NCBI GenBank assembly: GCA_028023455.1
Contig: JAQFVV010006199.1
Coordinates: 7,266,972-7,330,971, forward strand
Direction of reading: 5' to 3'
Length of the DNA: 64,000 bases
From: Epiperipatus broadwayi
Lineage: Eukaryota; Onychophora; Udeonychophora; Euonychophora; Peripatidae
This document shows, in pieces, positions 22,843 to 37,015 of the stretch. The notes below the pieces were generated by a model. That model searched no databases, was not told the DNA's origin, and was given only the letters and a program-made list of their open reading frames with translations. A program made the translations under genes and the position numbers. How positions within the stretch are numbered: position 1 is the first letter of the stretch; each line of letters opens with the position of its first letter.

Positions 22843-24640
22843 TAATTATCAAAATGAATTTCATTTATAGGTTTAGGATAATTCAAATATGTTCATAAAT
22901 TATTATACTGCTCATCTGTACGCTTATATATGTGTGTTCATGTAAACCTATTAAAACATTTGTAAATTATAATGTAATAGTGGAATTCTTTTTGAATTCA
23001 TCAAAATGAGGTTTAATTTATATGTATAGTCATATTCTGCTGACCATAATTTCATTTTTATTATTAGAAAATTAATATTTCATTGTTAAAGTTATTCCAG
23101 TGTATTTACTCAATCCTAAATAGTTTTAGAATATTATATGTTGTAATATCTTGCTCACGGTAACAGTTATAGAGCTTTTGTTTCTGAGCTAGATTTGTGC
23201 ATAATCGTCTGTTATATAAAAAGGGGTTTATATTCAGTGTTTATGAATATCCAATTAATGATGATCCTGGATTGGCACAAAGGGTATATCCTTTAAAGTC
23301 CATGCACTACATTTTATTTAGTTTAATATTTATTAAAAATTAAGTTTATAGTTGACCAATACATTAAAGGTATTAAATGGCCAGAGCATTGATGATGATC
23401 AACATGTTTTAGTATCCCAGCATTATTTTTTTGTTATATTCTTATGGATTAGCACTTAAAAGATTGTGCATCCAAATTATTGTTTAAATAATTGCTCCAA
23501 GCTGGAAAAGGCTAAATAATTAGCCTGGTTTGTAGTAGACCCATTTCAAATCCAATCACAAAATTGACTGTTGATTTCATGACAATGAATGATTATTTCT
23601 TGTCAGTAATATTGGTGAACTCATCGTTAGTTAGTAGTGTGTTGATCTCTCATGCTCATTATATTATTTATAATTGAAATTTAGGATAATTCATTAACTA
23701 GGGATGATGATTTTCCATCACTCCAGGTTTACCCGGAATTTCTTTGTATCATTACAATTTACATATTATTTAACAATATTATCAAGTCCTGTCAAGATGA
23801 TGTAAAGTCTTTACAATTGCAAGAATGACAGTTCTTTAAAATGACATCTGGTTTTTAATATTCTTTAATAGCACATTCATCACTATGATGATCCATCTAT
23901 CTCACTGCTAATCGTCCTCTTTCTTAGTTCTTCCATCATTTTTTTCAAGATGCACTTTTCTGATAATTATATAATCATATGACTAAAATGCTCAGGAGGT
24001 TGAGTGACAAGCAAAAGTGGTAGATGGGCATTTATCAGTTCCATTCAGCCTTTATTCATTTAAGATTGAACTTGGAACATTTGCTTGTTTACCTGCACCC
24101 TCCCACTTCATTGAACTACACAGGTTCTTTTCTATTGAAGCTGTTTTTTTTCATAAGCAAAATGAGTCAATTTTGATTGATAACTGGGTTCTCAAAAGTT
24201 CAGGCTTAATCTGTTTACATATTCATTTATTCATTTTACTTTTTGATCATAATATGATCAAAAATTAATAATATTATTGAAAAACAATTTTTTTGTTGTT
24301 CAACATCCAATTTCTGTGTTTGGAGTCACTGAGAAAAATAAAATTTCTTATTCATTAGTTCTTAAATAAAGTAAAGCCAATTGATTCCAAAAAATTGATA
24401 TGGCTTGCATTGAAATATTTATACTACAATTTATAGCCAAGTTATCATCCAACATAATTATTTAAACAAAGAAAAAAATACAAAATGAAGAATACAAATA
24501 TATATAATTAGCTGGTGTATATAGTCCATAGTTGAATTTTAATAAAAACTAAACTCAAACTTTTAATAGAATAAAAATAAAATTGTAATAAAAAGTTGCA
24601 GATAGTTGATTTATTCATATTATATTCAGAATATAAGTTT
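22843..24640. other. AT-rich intronic sequence, nothing firm
   Basis: No gene recognised. 23870-24010 is less AT-rich but could not be assigned to any family. Confidence 0.4.
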
Positions 24641-24654
24641 TATTATTGGGAAAT

Positions 24655-25017
24655 TCTTGTTTTCTTGATACTACATTTTAACTTTTGTTTTCTGGGCTGA
24701 TAATAAAAATAAATATTAATATTTTAAAATCACTAATAAAAATCATCTTACTTTTCTGCTTTCTTGCTTGGAAACTTTTGTTTAAATGTTTGATTTTGTT
24801 TTCTGAACTGGCAGTGAAAATTAAAATCAATCTTTCAAAAACATAAATAAACTTATATCAATAAAAATCACTTTATTTCTGTGTGCTCATTTGACATTTT
24901 TCCCTCTTAACTTTTATGTTCTCTGTTTTCAGTTCTTAGTGAAAACTAAAAGTGATCTTTTAAAAGCATAAATAAACTTTTGTAATAAAAATCAAGTCTA
25001 CTTTCTAGTTTGGAATT
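24655..25017. repeat. Imperfect tandem repeat, about three units of 112-125 bp
   Basis: A block containing TTTTGTTTTCTG, then an AGTGAAAA(T/C)TAAA core and a CATAAATAAACTT-AATAAAAATCA end recurs near 24680, 24792 and 24912, with decay between units. A weaker related piece may precede it near 24540. Confidence 0.65.
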
Positions 25018-28000
25018 TTTTTTTGATGGCATTAGTCAACTTTCTAATTATCTTTTTCAGAGGTTTTGAAATACGAAACATTTTACATATACTATCCTAT
25101 GTTTATCAGTGGCAAAATTGTAACATTTGTATTACTAACAGTTTTATTGCTTTTTTAATATGGAATATTTTTTTCATGGTATTAATCAGTAACTGTAATT
25201 CCCATGCTTATAGCTAAAATTATTATAAATATGCAGACAAATAATTAAAATAATAAATATAACATATTTTCATTGCTAAAGATACAAATAAATGGATAAA
25301 CTAAATAAATTTGAAATTAAAACTTTATAAAATGGTAAAAATGTCTGATATAAAATGTATTTTTTCTACAAATTTTTGTTAAATGAAACAGGGTGCTTAT
25401 TGTATAATTTGTTTGTTGTAAAAGCTTTCATTATAGTAGATTTCGCTATATATATCTTTCAATACCCAGAAATGTTTCATGAGTGTTTCAACGTAACATT
25501 GGTTAGTATAAATCTGCAACGAAATTCTTGATTGTTTTATCCTTTGATGATACATGATTAAAAATTATTGATAAGCATCTGCCAAAGTCATTGTAACTAA
25601 TTGTAACTATCTTCGTATTTAATAGCCAAAGAACCATCTTTTTACTCAATTTCTTACACTTTCCTAATAAGTTGCAAGTGAACTATTTATCATCATATCT
25701 AATACTTACATTTCTTTCATAAATTCTGAATCCACATTCTTTTACATTTAGTATGGCTTCCTCATTACACATTCAGCATAAGTGGAATTATGGATTGGAT
25801 AACAAAATATAGTACTGTCTAACTTCCTTGATAATATGTTACCAGAATGTTTCACCTTTACTAGCTAAAAAAAGCTTCTAGTTCTGTATCAAAATTCCTC
25901 ATAATAACAATAAGATATTCTTATCTAGCCATTTTTCTAGAAGCAAATTCAATAATTATTATTTTCAAATTTAAAATGTACTAAACTAACTGAAACAAAA
26001 TTGATTTACTTCATTGGTTTTCAGTCACATATAATACAATCATTTATTATTTTTAGAATTCAAATTTTTTTTTTTTTTTAAAAAAAGCAATCTGATGTCC
26101 AAAGATTGTTGTTTATAAGCAATTATGAAAATCTTGTAATGTATATGGCCAAAAAGAAAAAAAATGTTTTTACATGGCAAAATTAATTATAGTAAACTAT
26201 TTTTAATATAAGTTTACATATTAATAATTATGAAAACCATTAATATAAATGGAATAAACTTAGAGCATATTCTTTATGTAATATAAATAAGAAACAACCA
26301 GTTTTAATTTTAATGGCTTTTTGGTGCCAAGTACCATAATTATATTAATATTGCTAAACATTTAAAATTAAAGAATAAAATTGAGATGTATTTATCATAA
26401 GAAATCTGATATGAAATATAAACAATTCATAAATGATTACATACAATATTTTAAAAATTATGTACTTTGTACCCATTAATTATTTGTTGTATGAGAAGTG
26501 ATGTCTATAAATATTTATGAAGCAGGTTAGAAATTTTCTAATAAATAGTTGACTGATCGCCCTCATGATAAATCAAGCATTTCAAATGCAAGCTAATATT
26601 TTTAAAATAGTGATTAAATAAATGTCCAAATTTATGGAAGAAAAATAACATTAATTTTCAGATAATTTCTAACAAGTTAACAAAAAGTCAGGGGCATCTA
26701 GAGTTAATGCTGGATAGATTTTCAGAAAAAAACTTGCTGGGGCTTCTGAAATAAAAAAAAAAAAAAACCACAATGATTTTTTAAAAAAAACTTTAGTATT
26801 GTATTTATTTTGCGTACAATTTTCCTCATAATGTTATGCTGAGTTCTTATAAATAACCACCCCAGAGAATTTTACTTTTAGATAGATATCAATATAATGA
26901 TCTATATTGTTAGTGACCTTGAATTTACAAAAAAATAAACATTCTTAAAAAAAAAAATTAACTGAAACTTATCAAACTAAATGAAATAAACTTTTTATAA
27001 GAACAATAACAGATAACAAAAGTGAAAGAAAACAGTTTCAACCTAACAATGCCCTGGTTGCTCTCGGCCGATGCTATGACACGTAAAAAAAAAAAAAACT
27101 AACAATAATATGTATGAGCATATAAATATATATAACAACTTAAAAATAAGCAGGCCCATTTTAACTCCAGATGAAAATTAGAAGAGAAAAAGACAAAGAA
27201 TATAAAGTTAGGGGGGGGGGGGGTAGCATAAATACACAATTGTATTGTTATAATCAGTGCTGAGAAATGCCCAATAGCATGTGTTTGTGCAATTTATAAT
27301 TAAATATGAAATATTTAAAAATGAAAATCATTAAGAACAACAATTTATTAAATAAAAAAAAAAATTCCATTCATAGGACATTAAACTTTTATATGTTAAA
27401 AAAAATTACATTTTTTAAAATTTCTTTTTGTTAGTTGCTATGTGAAAAGCTTATTTTATAACAGCTTGCATGAATTAATTACAGTAAAAACAAAACATAA
27501 ATAGAAACAGGATAAATCCCAAGCAAATCTAATAATTAAAAAATAATGTTTATATATGAATAATAAGTATGTACAAATATATGTATATAAACTGTCAATA
27601 AAATGATTACTTTTCAGATTTTCATGATATTACCAAACTCAAATGATTTTTACACAAGAATGAAATATTCTCAAATTTTGACTATGGCTTTTCAGTTATT
27701 TTGAAATTTTTACTGGCAACTCATTTTTTTCCATAACCAAACACTTTTTTAAAAGTGTTACATTACTGTCTTGGCACAGATATATAATGGCAATGATAAA
27801 CTCAAAATTAAGAATTGTGTTTTGGAATAAAATTAAAACATTTTAAGTTATGCTATCAAACACTTTAATTTCTTACATAATTTTCATTTTAATAAAATAA
27901 AATAGCACCAAAACATATTCGAAACATTAAATAAATAGCTCTCAAAAAGATCTTGAACAACATAGATTAAAAAAAGAAGTAATATTTAAACCATGTAAGA

Positions 28001-28719
28001 TTATTTTTTTAGTTTATTTTGCTAATATATTTTTTTAAGGAAAAAAATTAATTAATTAATTAAGAATCAATTAAAATAAATGAACTGTTTGCTTGTTGGG
28101 AGGTCATGTGATATTCTAGCATCAAAAGTGAATGACCTTTCCACTCTCATCACAATAAACATCACATATAAATATGAAAATAGTACTTCACATAATAATT
28201 TTGTGGGTGTTATTTATTTAATAACTAGGAAGTTTTAATGCCAATTATTTACTTAAAATGTTTTCTATATCTGAAAAAAGAAAACATTTGACTAATAAAA
28301 CTCATAATTTTGTGAAGCACCTTAAATAAGTCTTATTGCTCCAGGGCTAATTTGTCAATTACTTGTTTACTGAATTGTGACTTAAAATAATATTACTTTC
28401 ATAAAAATATCAACTTTACAAAAATTTATCTAATAAAACTAGTATTAGCTAATGAATACATAAGTATAGTAATATATATACTTATATATGTTATGGACTT
28501 ATCCATAATATTTTGAACTTGCCTAGGAATTAGACTTAGAACCTTAATCTAGCAAGTAAAGAACAGTCTTATGATCTTTTTGTTATATTTTAAAATTTTG
28601 CAGAGCATTCAGTGTCTCAAAACCTCATTTAAAGTAAACAATAAATTAAATAAAATAACAGTTCTCTATATAGGCAATTTAATTGCAATAATTATTTCCC
28701 TGTGATGAAATATCTTAAT
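25018..28719. other. AT-rich intronic sequence with homopolymers
   Basis: No coding or structured element found. A run of 13 G lies at 27211-27223, and an (ATTA)n stretch near 28045. Confidence 0.4.
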
Positions 28720-29106
28720 TTGTAAAAAGTAGCAACAGCAGCACATTGGAGCCTATGTTGCACCTTAACATCTAGCTTACATTCTCAAATTGAGAATCTT
28801 CCAAATCAAAAGTTGAAGATTTTTCTTCCATTACTGGCTAATAAAAGAACTTGAGTTTTTTTTGATCATTAATTATAAATTCAAAATTTTTGCATGTTGC
28901 ATTCAAAAACATTAAATACATTCTATAGATCATCTTTTGAACTGGCAAAAAATAGCACAATCATCAATCAGCATACTATAAACCCAGAATGCTTTTAATT
29001 GACTGAAATTAAAAATTCCATTATTAAACCTCCATTACATCTTACCTATCTACAACATTTAAAAAAAAAAAACTATTATAAAAATTGAAAATAATGGAGT
29101 AAGTAC
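28720..29106 (-). pseudogene. LINE reverse transcriptase, 3' half (continues at 35338)
   Basis: Reading the minus strand from 29106 down gives VLTPLFSIFI, then a GGL-rich spacer, then a frameshifted YADDC catalytic region near 28960. After that come FASSKDDL and later KKTQVLLL, the usual order after the GVKQG motif in APE-type LINEs. It is the direct continuation of the piece ending at 35338: the two halves meet at the duplicated AGTAC. No reading frame is intact. Confidence 0.72.
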
Positions 29107-32100
29107 TAAGCTGGTATTTTTCTGCCAGCTCATAATCATGTGTGCCCTTATCTATAGGTCATAATAAGGTAGAATGGTCAATTGCTAAAAAATTTAAAAT
29201 TTTAAAATACGTTTGTGTAATATATTGATAATTGTATGATCGATTAGATTTTATAGTACAATTTAAGGCTGAAGAATACCTGGTATGTAAAAGTGTAATG
29301 GATTATTTTAAAAAAACAGTTAAATAAAGCTTAATTATATCCTTGCTTATGGTTGTAAAAGCTGGCCATATAAAATAATACAGCTATAAATAGTTAAAAG
29401 TATATTAACAATTCAATTGTAATGTTTTAAAACTAATAAATTAAATAAACGCTATATGTAATATTATAATTATAATTAATATTCAAATTTAATCTAATAT
29501 ATTTTAAGATAAACTTTGGGATGGTGAGAATTATATTTAGTTCTACATTTTTAAATTATTTTCCAAATTTTTATAAAATATATCAGTTTTGGTAATTTAG
29601 ACCGAGACGTAAATTAAAAAAAAAAATCATCTGATAAAGTTAGTAATCATGTGACTGTATATTATATACCTTCACACACACGCTTGTTAGAATATAATAA
29701 TAAAGTTTGTGAATTATAAAACTAAATATAATTGCTATCTATCATTAAAGTAAAAGTTGAAATATTGAATGTTATTTTAATAATTGTTTTAAAATTTAAA
29801 TGATTTTGATAAAACTATAATTGAGTTTAAAAATACTATTCTAAGTAATATTTTAAAACATGACGTCATAAATTCTTTATTTTAAAAAGTTTAATCTATT
29901 ATAAAACTAAAAATGTGTAAATTTGTTCGCGTTAAAAAAAGTCATTAACCAATCAACGGAAGTATTTAGCAGACGAAATATAGGAATTAGACGGAGCGGG
30001 AGAAGGAATGTGTAAGTAAAGGAAGGAGGAACTTATTTTTTAGCTGTATAAGATCTTAAGCTAGAAAAGTGTTATAATTTAAAAATTTTTTGTATTTATT
30101 TTAAAAGTTTTGTTTTAAAATATAATATTTTGAACTGCCTTTAAATGGAAGGCTAATTTAAAAGATTTCTTACCAGGATTTTTATTCAAGTTTAGCCGAA
30201 ACCTTGCAGTAAAATGGAAATACTACAGAAAAAAATACCTAAAAGTATTGATAAAGTAAAAATAATTGTAAAGTGCCTTGAATACAGTTTATTTGTGATC
30301 AACCAGAAAATCATTAGAACTCAGATAAATATAATTTGGATATTATACAGAAAACTTAAAAGTTATTTGCCGTCAGGAAAAATTATGACGCACAATTTTA
30401 AAAGGCTACTCCGAAGTTTTTTTTTATTCTTCTCTATGGAAAAATTAAGATGCGTATATCATAAAGAAAAAATTATGTAAAAGTTATAATGGAGAAAGAA
30501 TGTTTATCTTTTAAAGGAAACATTACAAAGTATATAGTACCAGAATTTTAAAAGAAGAAAAAAAAAAAGTTACAGAATAATAATATGAAAGAGCTATTGT
30601 GTTTTTATGAAAAAGGAACAGAAAAACTTTCTCTAAGAAGAATTAAAAATATTATAAAGTATTCATTAGAGAAATGCTTAATAAAGATAAAGATTTGGAA
30701 AATATAAATCTAATTTACTTAATGAAATGAATCCATGGAAGCAGAAAAGTTTTATTGAATATTTAAATCAAAGTACTGAGAAGATGCATCGTAAAAGTCG
30801 CGCGGGAGAAAATATTAGCAAGAAATATTAGAAGAGAATATTTAGAAGTTTTCTTTACGGGATTAACTAATATCATAATTAATAATTGTATTAAATATTA
30901 TAAAACCAAGGATTATCATTCATGAATATTTATTGAACGAAGTAATATTTGTTTTACCTTAAAATTGAACAAGCAGGGAGAGGAACATTAAGTGAATGGA
31001 AAAGAAATGATAAATAATTTTTTTTTGGCTTTAGTATGAACGGTTTTCAGGAAAATTTGATGGAGTACAGTAAATATAGTTTGAATATTTTTTACTAATT
31101 TATTTTAAAATATAAAATGTTATGTGAGATTAGGGAAAACATAAAACATAAATTTAGTAATATTAAAATTTAAATATAATAGCTTGATAAAATTATAGAA
31201 ATAGTGTTTAAAATAAAGTGTATGGATGTGAATCTTATATCTACAAGGATCAAATGGATGGTGAAGCCTACGGAACGCAATCGAGGAGATAAAGGTCGTT
31301 TGGTAACGTTAATAGTTATTTATAATGCATAATGTATTTTTTTTAGATCATCTATTGATCTAAGAATGAAGTGTGAAAGTCTTAATTATATGTACACACT
31401 TTATGCAACATTTTAACATATAATGAGATAGGAATAATTCGGAATATGCATGCAACAATTTATTTAAAGTATATTAATAATATAATTTAACAGAACAATT
31501 GTGTGATTCTTTTGAACTTTCATGTGATAAAGTATTCAGATATTTAAATAGTTTGTATATGATTAAATATACGGAGGAAAGTAGTAAAAAGATTTTCTTA
31601 TAGAACAGTGGAATAGTTTTAAAATATCAATGAATTTTATTATTGTTAGTAATGCAGATATGTATTTGTCGATGTACTGTATAGAAAAAATCTTGAGAAA
31701 TAAGATCGGATAGTGACTTGGAATTATTAGTGGAGAGGAAACCAAGATGATGTGTTTTTTTTTTTAAGAAATAGGAAAATATAAGGGATTTGGATCATAT
31801 TTAGTTTTGTGTGGTTTAGTATACTTAACTAAGTCCTATGACTGAACACATATGGTTTGGACAGTGTTTTGCATATCTTTAAACTTTTGATGTTAGAATA
31901 AAGCTGAAGAAATAGCTTTAGCATCGTTCCTATGATAGAGGTTGGTAGACAGGTAAAGGTCACTCCTCTATAATGTCTTTTAATTCACTGTGCCATGATT
32001 GTCAAGGTATATGATGAGTAATATTCTAGTTGTATTTTGATCCTATGCATCTATCTTCGCTATCCTTATTTCGTGAATCTGCATCGGTCAGAAGGATATT

Positions 32101-35100
32101 TTCAAAGAAATAATGAATAAAATAGAAATGAAGATATGTTATCGTTTATGTAAGAATAGTTTATTTGCTTGAATGTATAGAATTGTGTAACTTTAAAATT
32201 GAAAGTCCAAATATCATAAAGAGAGAAAGAATCATATAATACATTGTAAAATTAATTCAGAAATGAATATAAGATTTTGAAAAGAAATCTAAACCAAGTA
32301 TTTTAAAAGTGATAATAAAATTTGAATTTTTTTTTAATATTAATGTTGGAGGGAATGAGTATTGCATATTTATCAAGAGAAAATTCAATAAGGTATAATA
32401 AACATATACTTGTGCATGGTATATTAATAGTTGTAATTATATCATCCAAAGTAAGGCTTTAATGAGAATATTAGGATTAATAAACATCGGATAATGAATA
32501 ATAAAAACCTAATACCGAATGTAGAATAGTGTTTTGACTTTGTAAGATTCCATACAACCAATATGAAACTAAATTTTGTTATTTTGTAGAATTTTATTAC
32601 GAATGTAAATTTTTTGTAAAAAATGTAATTTTAATAATATTAGGGATGAAAAGTGTCTGTGATAATCATATAAGAAATGCATTTTGTAATAAGCTAACCA
32701 TAATAATAAATCAAGTAATAATACTGTATTTTCTTAAGTGTTAAAAAAAAAAAAGATTTAACTAGGAAAAGTAAATAATATTTTGATTTTATTTTATAAA
32801 CTAATAAACTAAGTTGAGATATGAAAGTAAGGGATATCCAATGTATATAGTGTAAAAATATTGTTAATTTATTTATGTTGTTAATAAACTTTGTTTTAAA
32901 TTTGTTTTAAAGTTTTTGTGTCCGAGTTGTTATTTCTCCACATGGATGCATGAAATCACGATACATTTATAATTGAAACAGACATATAGATTTTGCACAA
33001 AAGGTAAACATAAAAGTGTTATAAGAATTTTGAGAATTTATTGGTATGTTAAAATTAAAAGATCATAATTTTATATTATTTATTGGTCATAAGTCGGTTG
33101 CCACAATATTACATTAAATTATATGCTAATGTTGCCACACGTATTCTGTTGTCAGATTATTAAAATACTACCACGTACGTATTTATTTATTTCATTTTAG
33201 GAAGAAATAAGATTATATTATATTATTATTATTATTATTTTTTATTATTATTAGTTGCTGTGTAGTAGATTATGACATAAAATTCCCTTTTCATATTTTA
33301 CTACTGTAATTTTAAGTCAGTTAGAATACAATTTATGAACCTGAGATTTTATTTTATTTTACTTCATTTTATTTAATTGAGCTAGATTCTTGTTATAAAG
33401 AAGATTAAGATATGATTATTATTTTAATCGTAGTGAATAGAGCTCAGAAAGTCGTAAGAATACTATGAGTTAGTTATTTGGTATAGTAAAAAGGGGGGAT
33501 AGTGTTCTTATGCCATTGAGGTAGTATCGTGTGGATAATGGCTCAATGTAGTCTATCTCGTTCCCTGTATTGTCACTCCATGTCTCATGAAAATAGTAAA
33601 TATTTGTTTAATTCAATTTTAAAATTGAACCATATTTGTATTTTAAAATTAGAGCTAGTAATCATTTTAATTAATGCTGAATATTTCATTTATTTATTTG
33701 TTAACTGAGCTAGAACCCGTAATATTCGTAATAAACAGTATATGGGTGAGAATGCACGGGGGGAGGTTAGAATATATACACACATATTTTGTAAAAATAA
33801 AATATATACATTGTAATAAACTTATTTTATTAGAAATAAATAAACACGCACATATATATTTTGTTAAAATATAAATATCGTTTTATAATACATAATTTAA
33901 AAAAAAAAAAATTAACACTTAGTGTTTAAAATGGGGATTTAAGAAGTTAAAATAAATTAGATCGAGATCTTGCTTATTGATAAAAGTTTGTCTTTTGTTT
34001 AGTCTTTAAAAAAATTCTTAAAGATAGAAAGTAAGAGAAAGCAATTAGTTCTATTGTTGGGACTTTGACAGTGAAGGTATTTTTATGGCTGATCAATTGG
34101 AATGTTTCTTTGAAATTTTACAATAAAATATGAAATAAAAGAAGAGAATATTAAAGGTGTGAACTGAGACTTTGGAAGAAAAAAATATAATTACGGACTT
34201 TCCTTGTGTTCAAAAATTAATTAGATTTCTGCCGAAGTCAAAATCTAATCTATAAGTTTCAATTCGGCTCAGACTGTTGAATAGTAAAGACCTAAAAAGC
34301 GCAAGGAGAAAATGTTGAATGGCTAGAGCTAACAGAACTTTTCCTTTTGGGAACCTCTTGCTATTGCCACATGGAACTGCCTTGTAAATGCCGGACATAG
34401 AGAGTTAGCCAAGGAGAAAGGACTGGAAGAAGATACGGACAAACCACGAAGAATATAGAGTGAAATTTTCCACCCACACAGGATCTACACTGATTGATCA
34501 GGGTAAATAGACTTTTTTTTTGTTGTAATTTCAAGAGACATTTGCGTAATAGATTTAAAAAAGTAAAAAGAAAGAAAAGCCTTCACTTAAAATATCTCAA
34601 AGTTTCAGCAATAGAAAGGGAGGGATATGGTCTTTAAGTAGATGTACTTACTAATTTAAATTAACCCACATTATATTGTTTTTTTTATTATTTAATTTTT
34701 TTGTTACGGCCTATTAATTAAACTTACCTTTAGTTTCTATGATTGTTGTTCTTATAATGTATAGATAGGGATAAGAAAAATTGTATACTCGATCTAAGGG
34801 CAAGTAAAAGATTTAGCATTAGAAAGAGGAGGTTTGAGTGCGTTTATTTTTAACAAACGCACTCTTATAGTAAGTCGCCCTTGAGTTCACTCATAGATAT
34901 ATACCATGATATTTGATGAAATATTGTATAATTGGTAAAGTGATGGTGCATGATCCTTCGAGAACGATACATGCTAAATCTTGGTTAGAAAGAAAAAGGA
35001 TCGGGAGGGTTTGATTTGACAAATGTGAGGGAAGGGAATGACCAACAAATAGAATAAAGGTTAATAAATATTTCAACAATATTTAAGTGTCGATCTGTTT

Positions 35101-35337
35101 TTTTTTTTAGTTATTATAATTAATTCTTATCTTTCATTTTGTAGTCTTTTGGTCCGTTAAAAAGAAAATAATTTTAAGGTTTGCAATTGGTGATTGCCGT
35201 TCGTAAATAAATTAACCGTTATTATAAAAAAAATTTTTATAATACGGTCTAGGCAGAAATGTTTAGTGGCGCCCTCGGACAGCCACCGTTCGTTGCAATC
35301 TCGTAAAATTTAAGAGCGTAACAAAATGTTTTGTTAC
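29107..35337. mobile_element. Unclassified 6.2-kb insertion, G-rich on the plus strand
   Basis: The block splits a LINE and is bordered by AGTAC at 29102-29106 and 35338-35342, a 5-bp duplication typical of LTR retrotransposons and some others. From about 29940 the plus strand has far more G than C (for example 31021-31080 and 32341-32400), unlike the surroundings. The left edge has a small hairpin (AGCTGG/CCAGCT, 29109-29130); the right edge ends in a GTAACAAAA/TTTTGTTAC hairpin. A purine tract (AAAAGGGGGGAT, about 33489-33500) and a TGGCGCCC motif (35262-35269) hint at an LTR element, but no LTR pair or pol domain was found. The longest frame (30214-30480, 88 codons) has no recognisable relatives. 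Confidence 0.6.
35217..35248. repeat. Small hairpin inside the 6.2-kb block
   Basis: CCGTTATTATAAAAA and TTTTTATAATACGG form an inverted pair around three bases, with one unpaired base in the left arm. It lies just before the TGGCGCCC motif. Confidence 0.6.
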
Positions 35338-36205
35338 AGTACATATCCTTGTTTGACACCAGTTTTAATTTCAAATGTCTCAGATATTTCCAATTGTAGC
35401 AGTAACACTACTTCACATTGCATCATGTAGAAGCTGTATAATGCAATTAAACTTTGATGGATAACCAACTAATTTTAAACAAAGTCATAGACCTGTCCTA
35501 TTAAATGAATCAAATGCCTTGATCAAATCAATAAAAGCAAACATGTAATTAACCTATTTAAATAAATCACTCTTTAGTTCGTAATATTTTTCTTGCATTT
35601 TTCAGACAGCAAAAATCATGTCTATAGAGCTTCTTGATTCTCTAAAACCACAGTTAATCTTTGGAGACTAATCACCTACTGGAAGCAATCTTTCCAATAA
35701 AATTTTTGCAAGTACTTTTGCTGTAATATATAACAATGATATTCCACAATAATTACTGCAATCTTATCTATCTTTTAAAAATTGGAACAATAAAAGCATC
35801 ATATATTCATAAAAAATTCCAATATTTTTGAAACTAACATACCACCAACATATTTTGAAACTTCTCCAGGTATCGCACCAGGATCTCAGCTATTTCAATT
35901 TCAAAATTAGTTATTTTAATTTAACTAAGCAGAATATCTTTAATCAAATCTAAATGAATAAATAAAATGGATAATTTCTTTTTCCATTTATTCAAAATAT
36001 CATTGTATAAGGAAATGCCATTGCTGATATAAATAAAACTGATGTCATTTCTTAAGTTCATATACTGCTTTCGCTGCATCAAAAAATATCTAGAGAAATC
36101 ACAATCAGTGAATATCAACATTTCCTTTGCAGTTTTCATTGACCAATCATTTTTAAACCTTCTTATCAGTCACTGATCTTTTTATCTTTGAATCTCTAAT
36201 ATTGT

Positions 36206-36515
36206 AAAATTCTACATTTAATTTATTATTCTGCCAAGCAGAAAAGGACATATTTCCTTTTATTCAAATCACTAATAATATCATTGTCAGACTTCTACTT
36301 TTTAGTGAATCCAAACAGATTTACTGATATCCATAATACACTTCTTAGGAGAATTTAATATATCAATGCTGCCTTTAAATCTCTATATTTACTATGAAGT
36401 TCACATTTATTATTCTGTCAAGGAGAAAATGATATATTTCCTTTTAATCAAGTCATTAATAATATCATTGTCAGAAAATCTGTCATAACCGACTCCTTAG
36501 AGAATTCTATATATT
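36206..36515. repeat. Imperfect tandem duplication, period ~184 bp
   Basis: ATTATTCTG(C/T)CAAG(C/G)AG followed by ATATTTCCTTTTA and AATAATATCATTGTCAGA occurs at about 36225-36290 and 36409-36473, inside the decayed LINE. Confidence 0.75.
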
Positions 36516-36879
36516 ATAAACACAATAATCAAATTTTAGTGTTTAACAGCTATTGAAATTTTAGCAAGTATCAATTTTCTTGTAAATGTCATTGGAGTAA
36601 GTTGTACTTTTTTTTAACCCTAATGACTATCATTTTAATCTTGGAAGTATGCTAAGGTATGATCCAGCCAACAATCTGCAAGTGTTTGCATATGCACTTC
36701 TCTTGTATACTGACTCCTAATTATAATGTAATCTTGAACACAGACTAATCTATATTCCTTTATAATCGCTATTTTTCTGTCTAAGTTTATGGTAGTCAAG
36801 TTATGTGTTGTGTAAAAATTTGATAATGTCAGACTATTTGAATTTGTAACATCAATACTGTTATTTTCTACAATTTTGA

Positions 36880-37015
36880 CCAAAGTTTATTATTTATACC
36901 AATAAGTACATTAAAGTCACCAAGAAGCAAAAAATGTTCATTTAATGTAACTTTTGGCTAAAGTTTACCAACAAGTGCATTAAAGTCATTAAGAAGAAAA
37001 ATTTTATCTTTTAAT
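36880..37015. repeat. Tandem duplication spanning the LINE endonuclease GDFN motif
   Basis: Two ~65-bp units share AAGT(A/G)CATTAAAGTCA and an AAGAAG(C/A)AAAAA stretch. On the minus strand each encodes a version of the L-x-x-DFN-x-L-(I/V)-G metal-site loop, so the motif appears twice. Confidence 0.7.

Noticed and set aside
27211-27223. G13 tract as a quadruplex regulatory site
   Set aside because: A single homopolymer run in non-coding DNA with no associated feature; such runs are also error-prone in sequencing.
30214-30480. 88-codon frame in the 6.2-kb block as a gene
   Set aside because: Lysine- and isoleucine-rich with no domain, length within chance for this AT content; kept only as a note in the block entry.
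33489-35337. A right LTR beginning after the purine tract at 33489
   Set aside because: No matching left LTR was found at 29107 onward, and the TGGCGCCC motif is on the wrong side for a primer-binding site in that layout.
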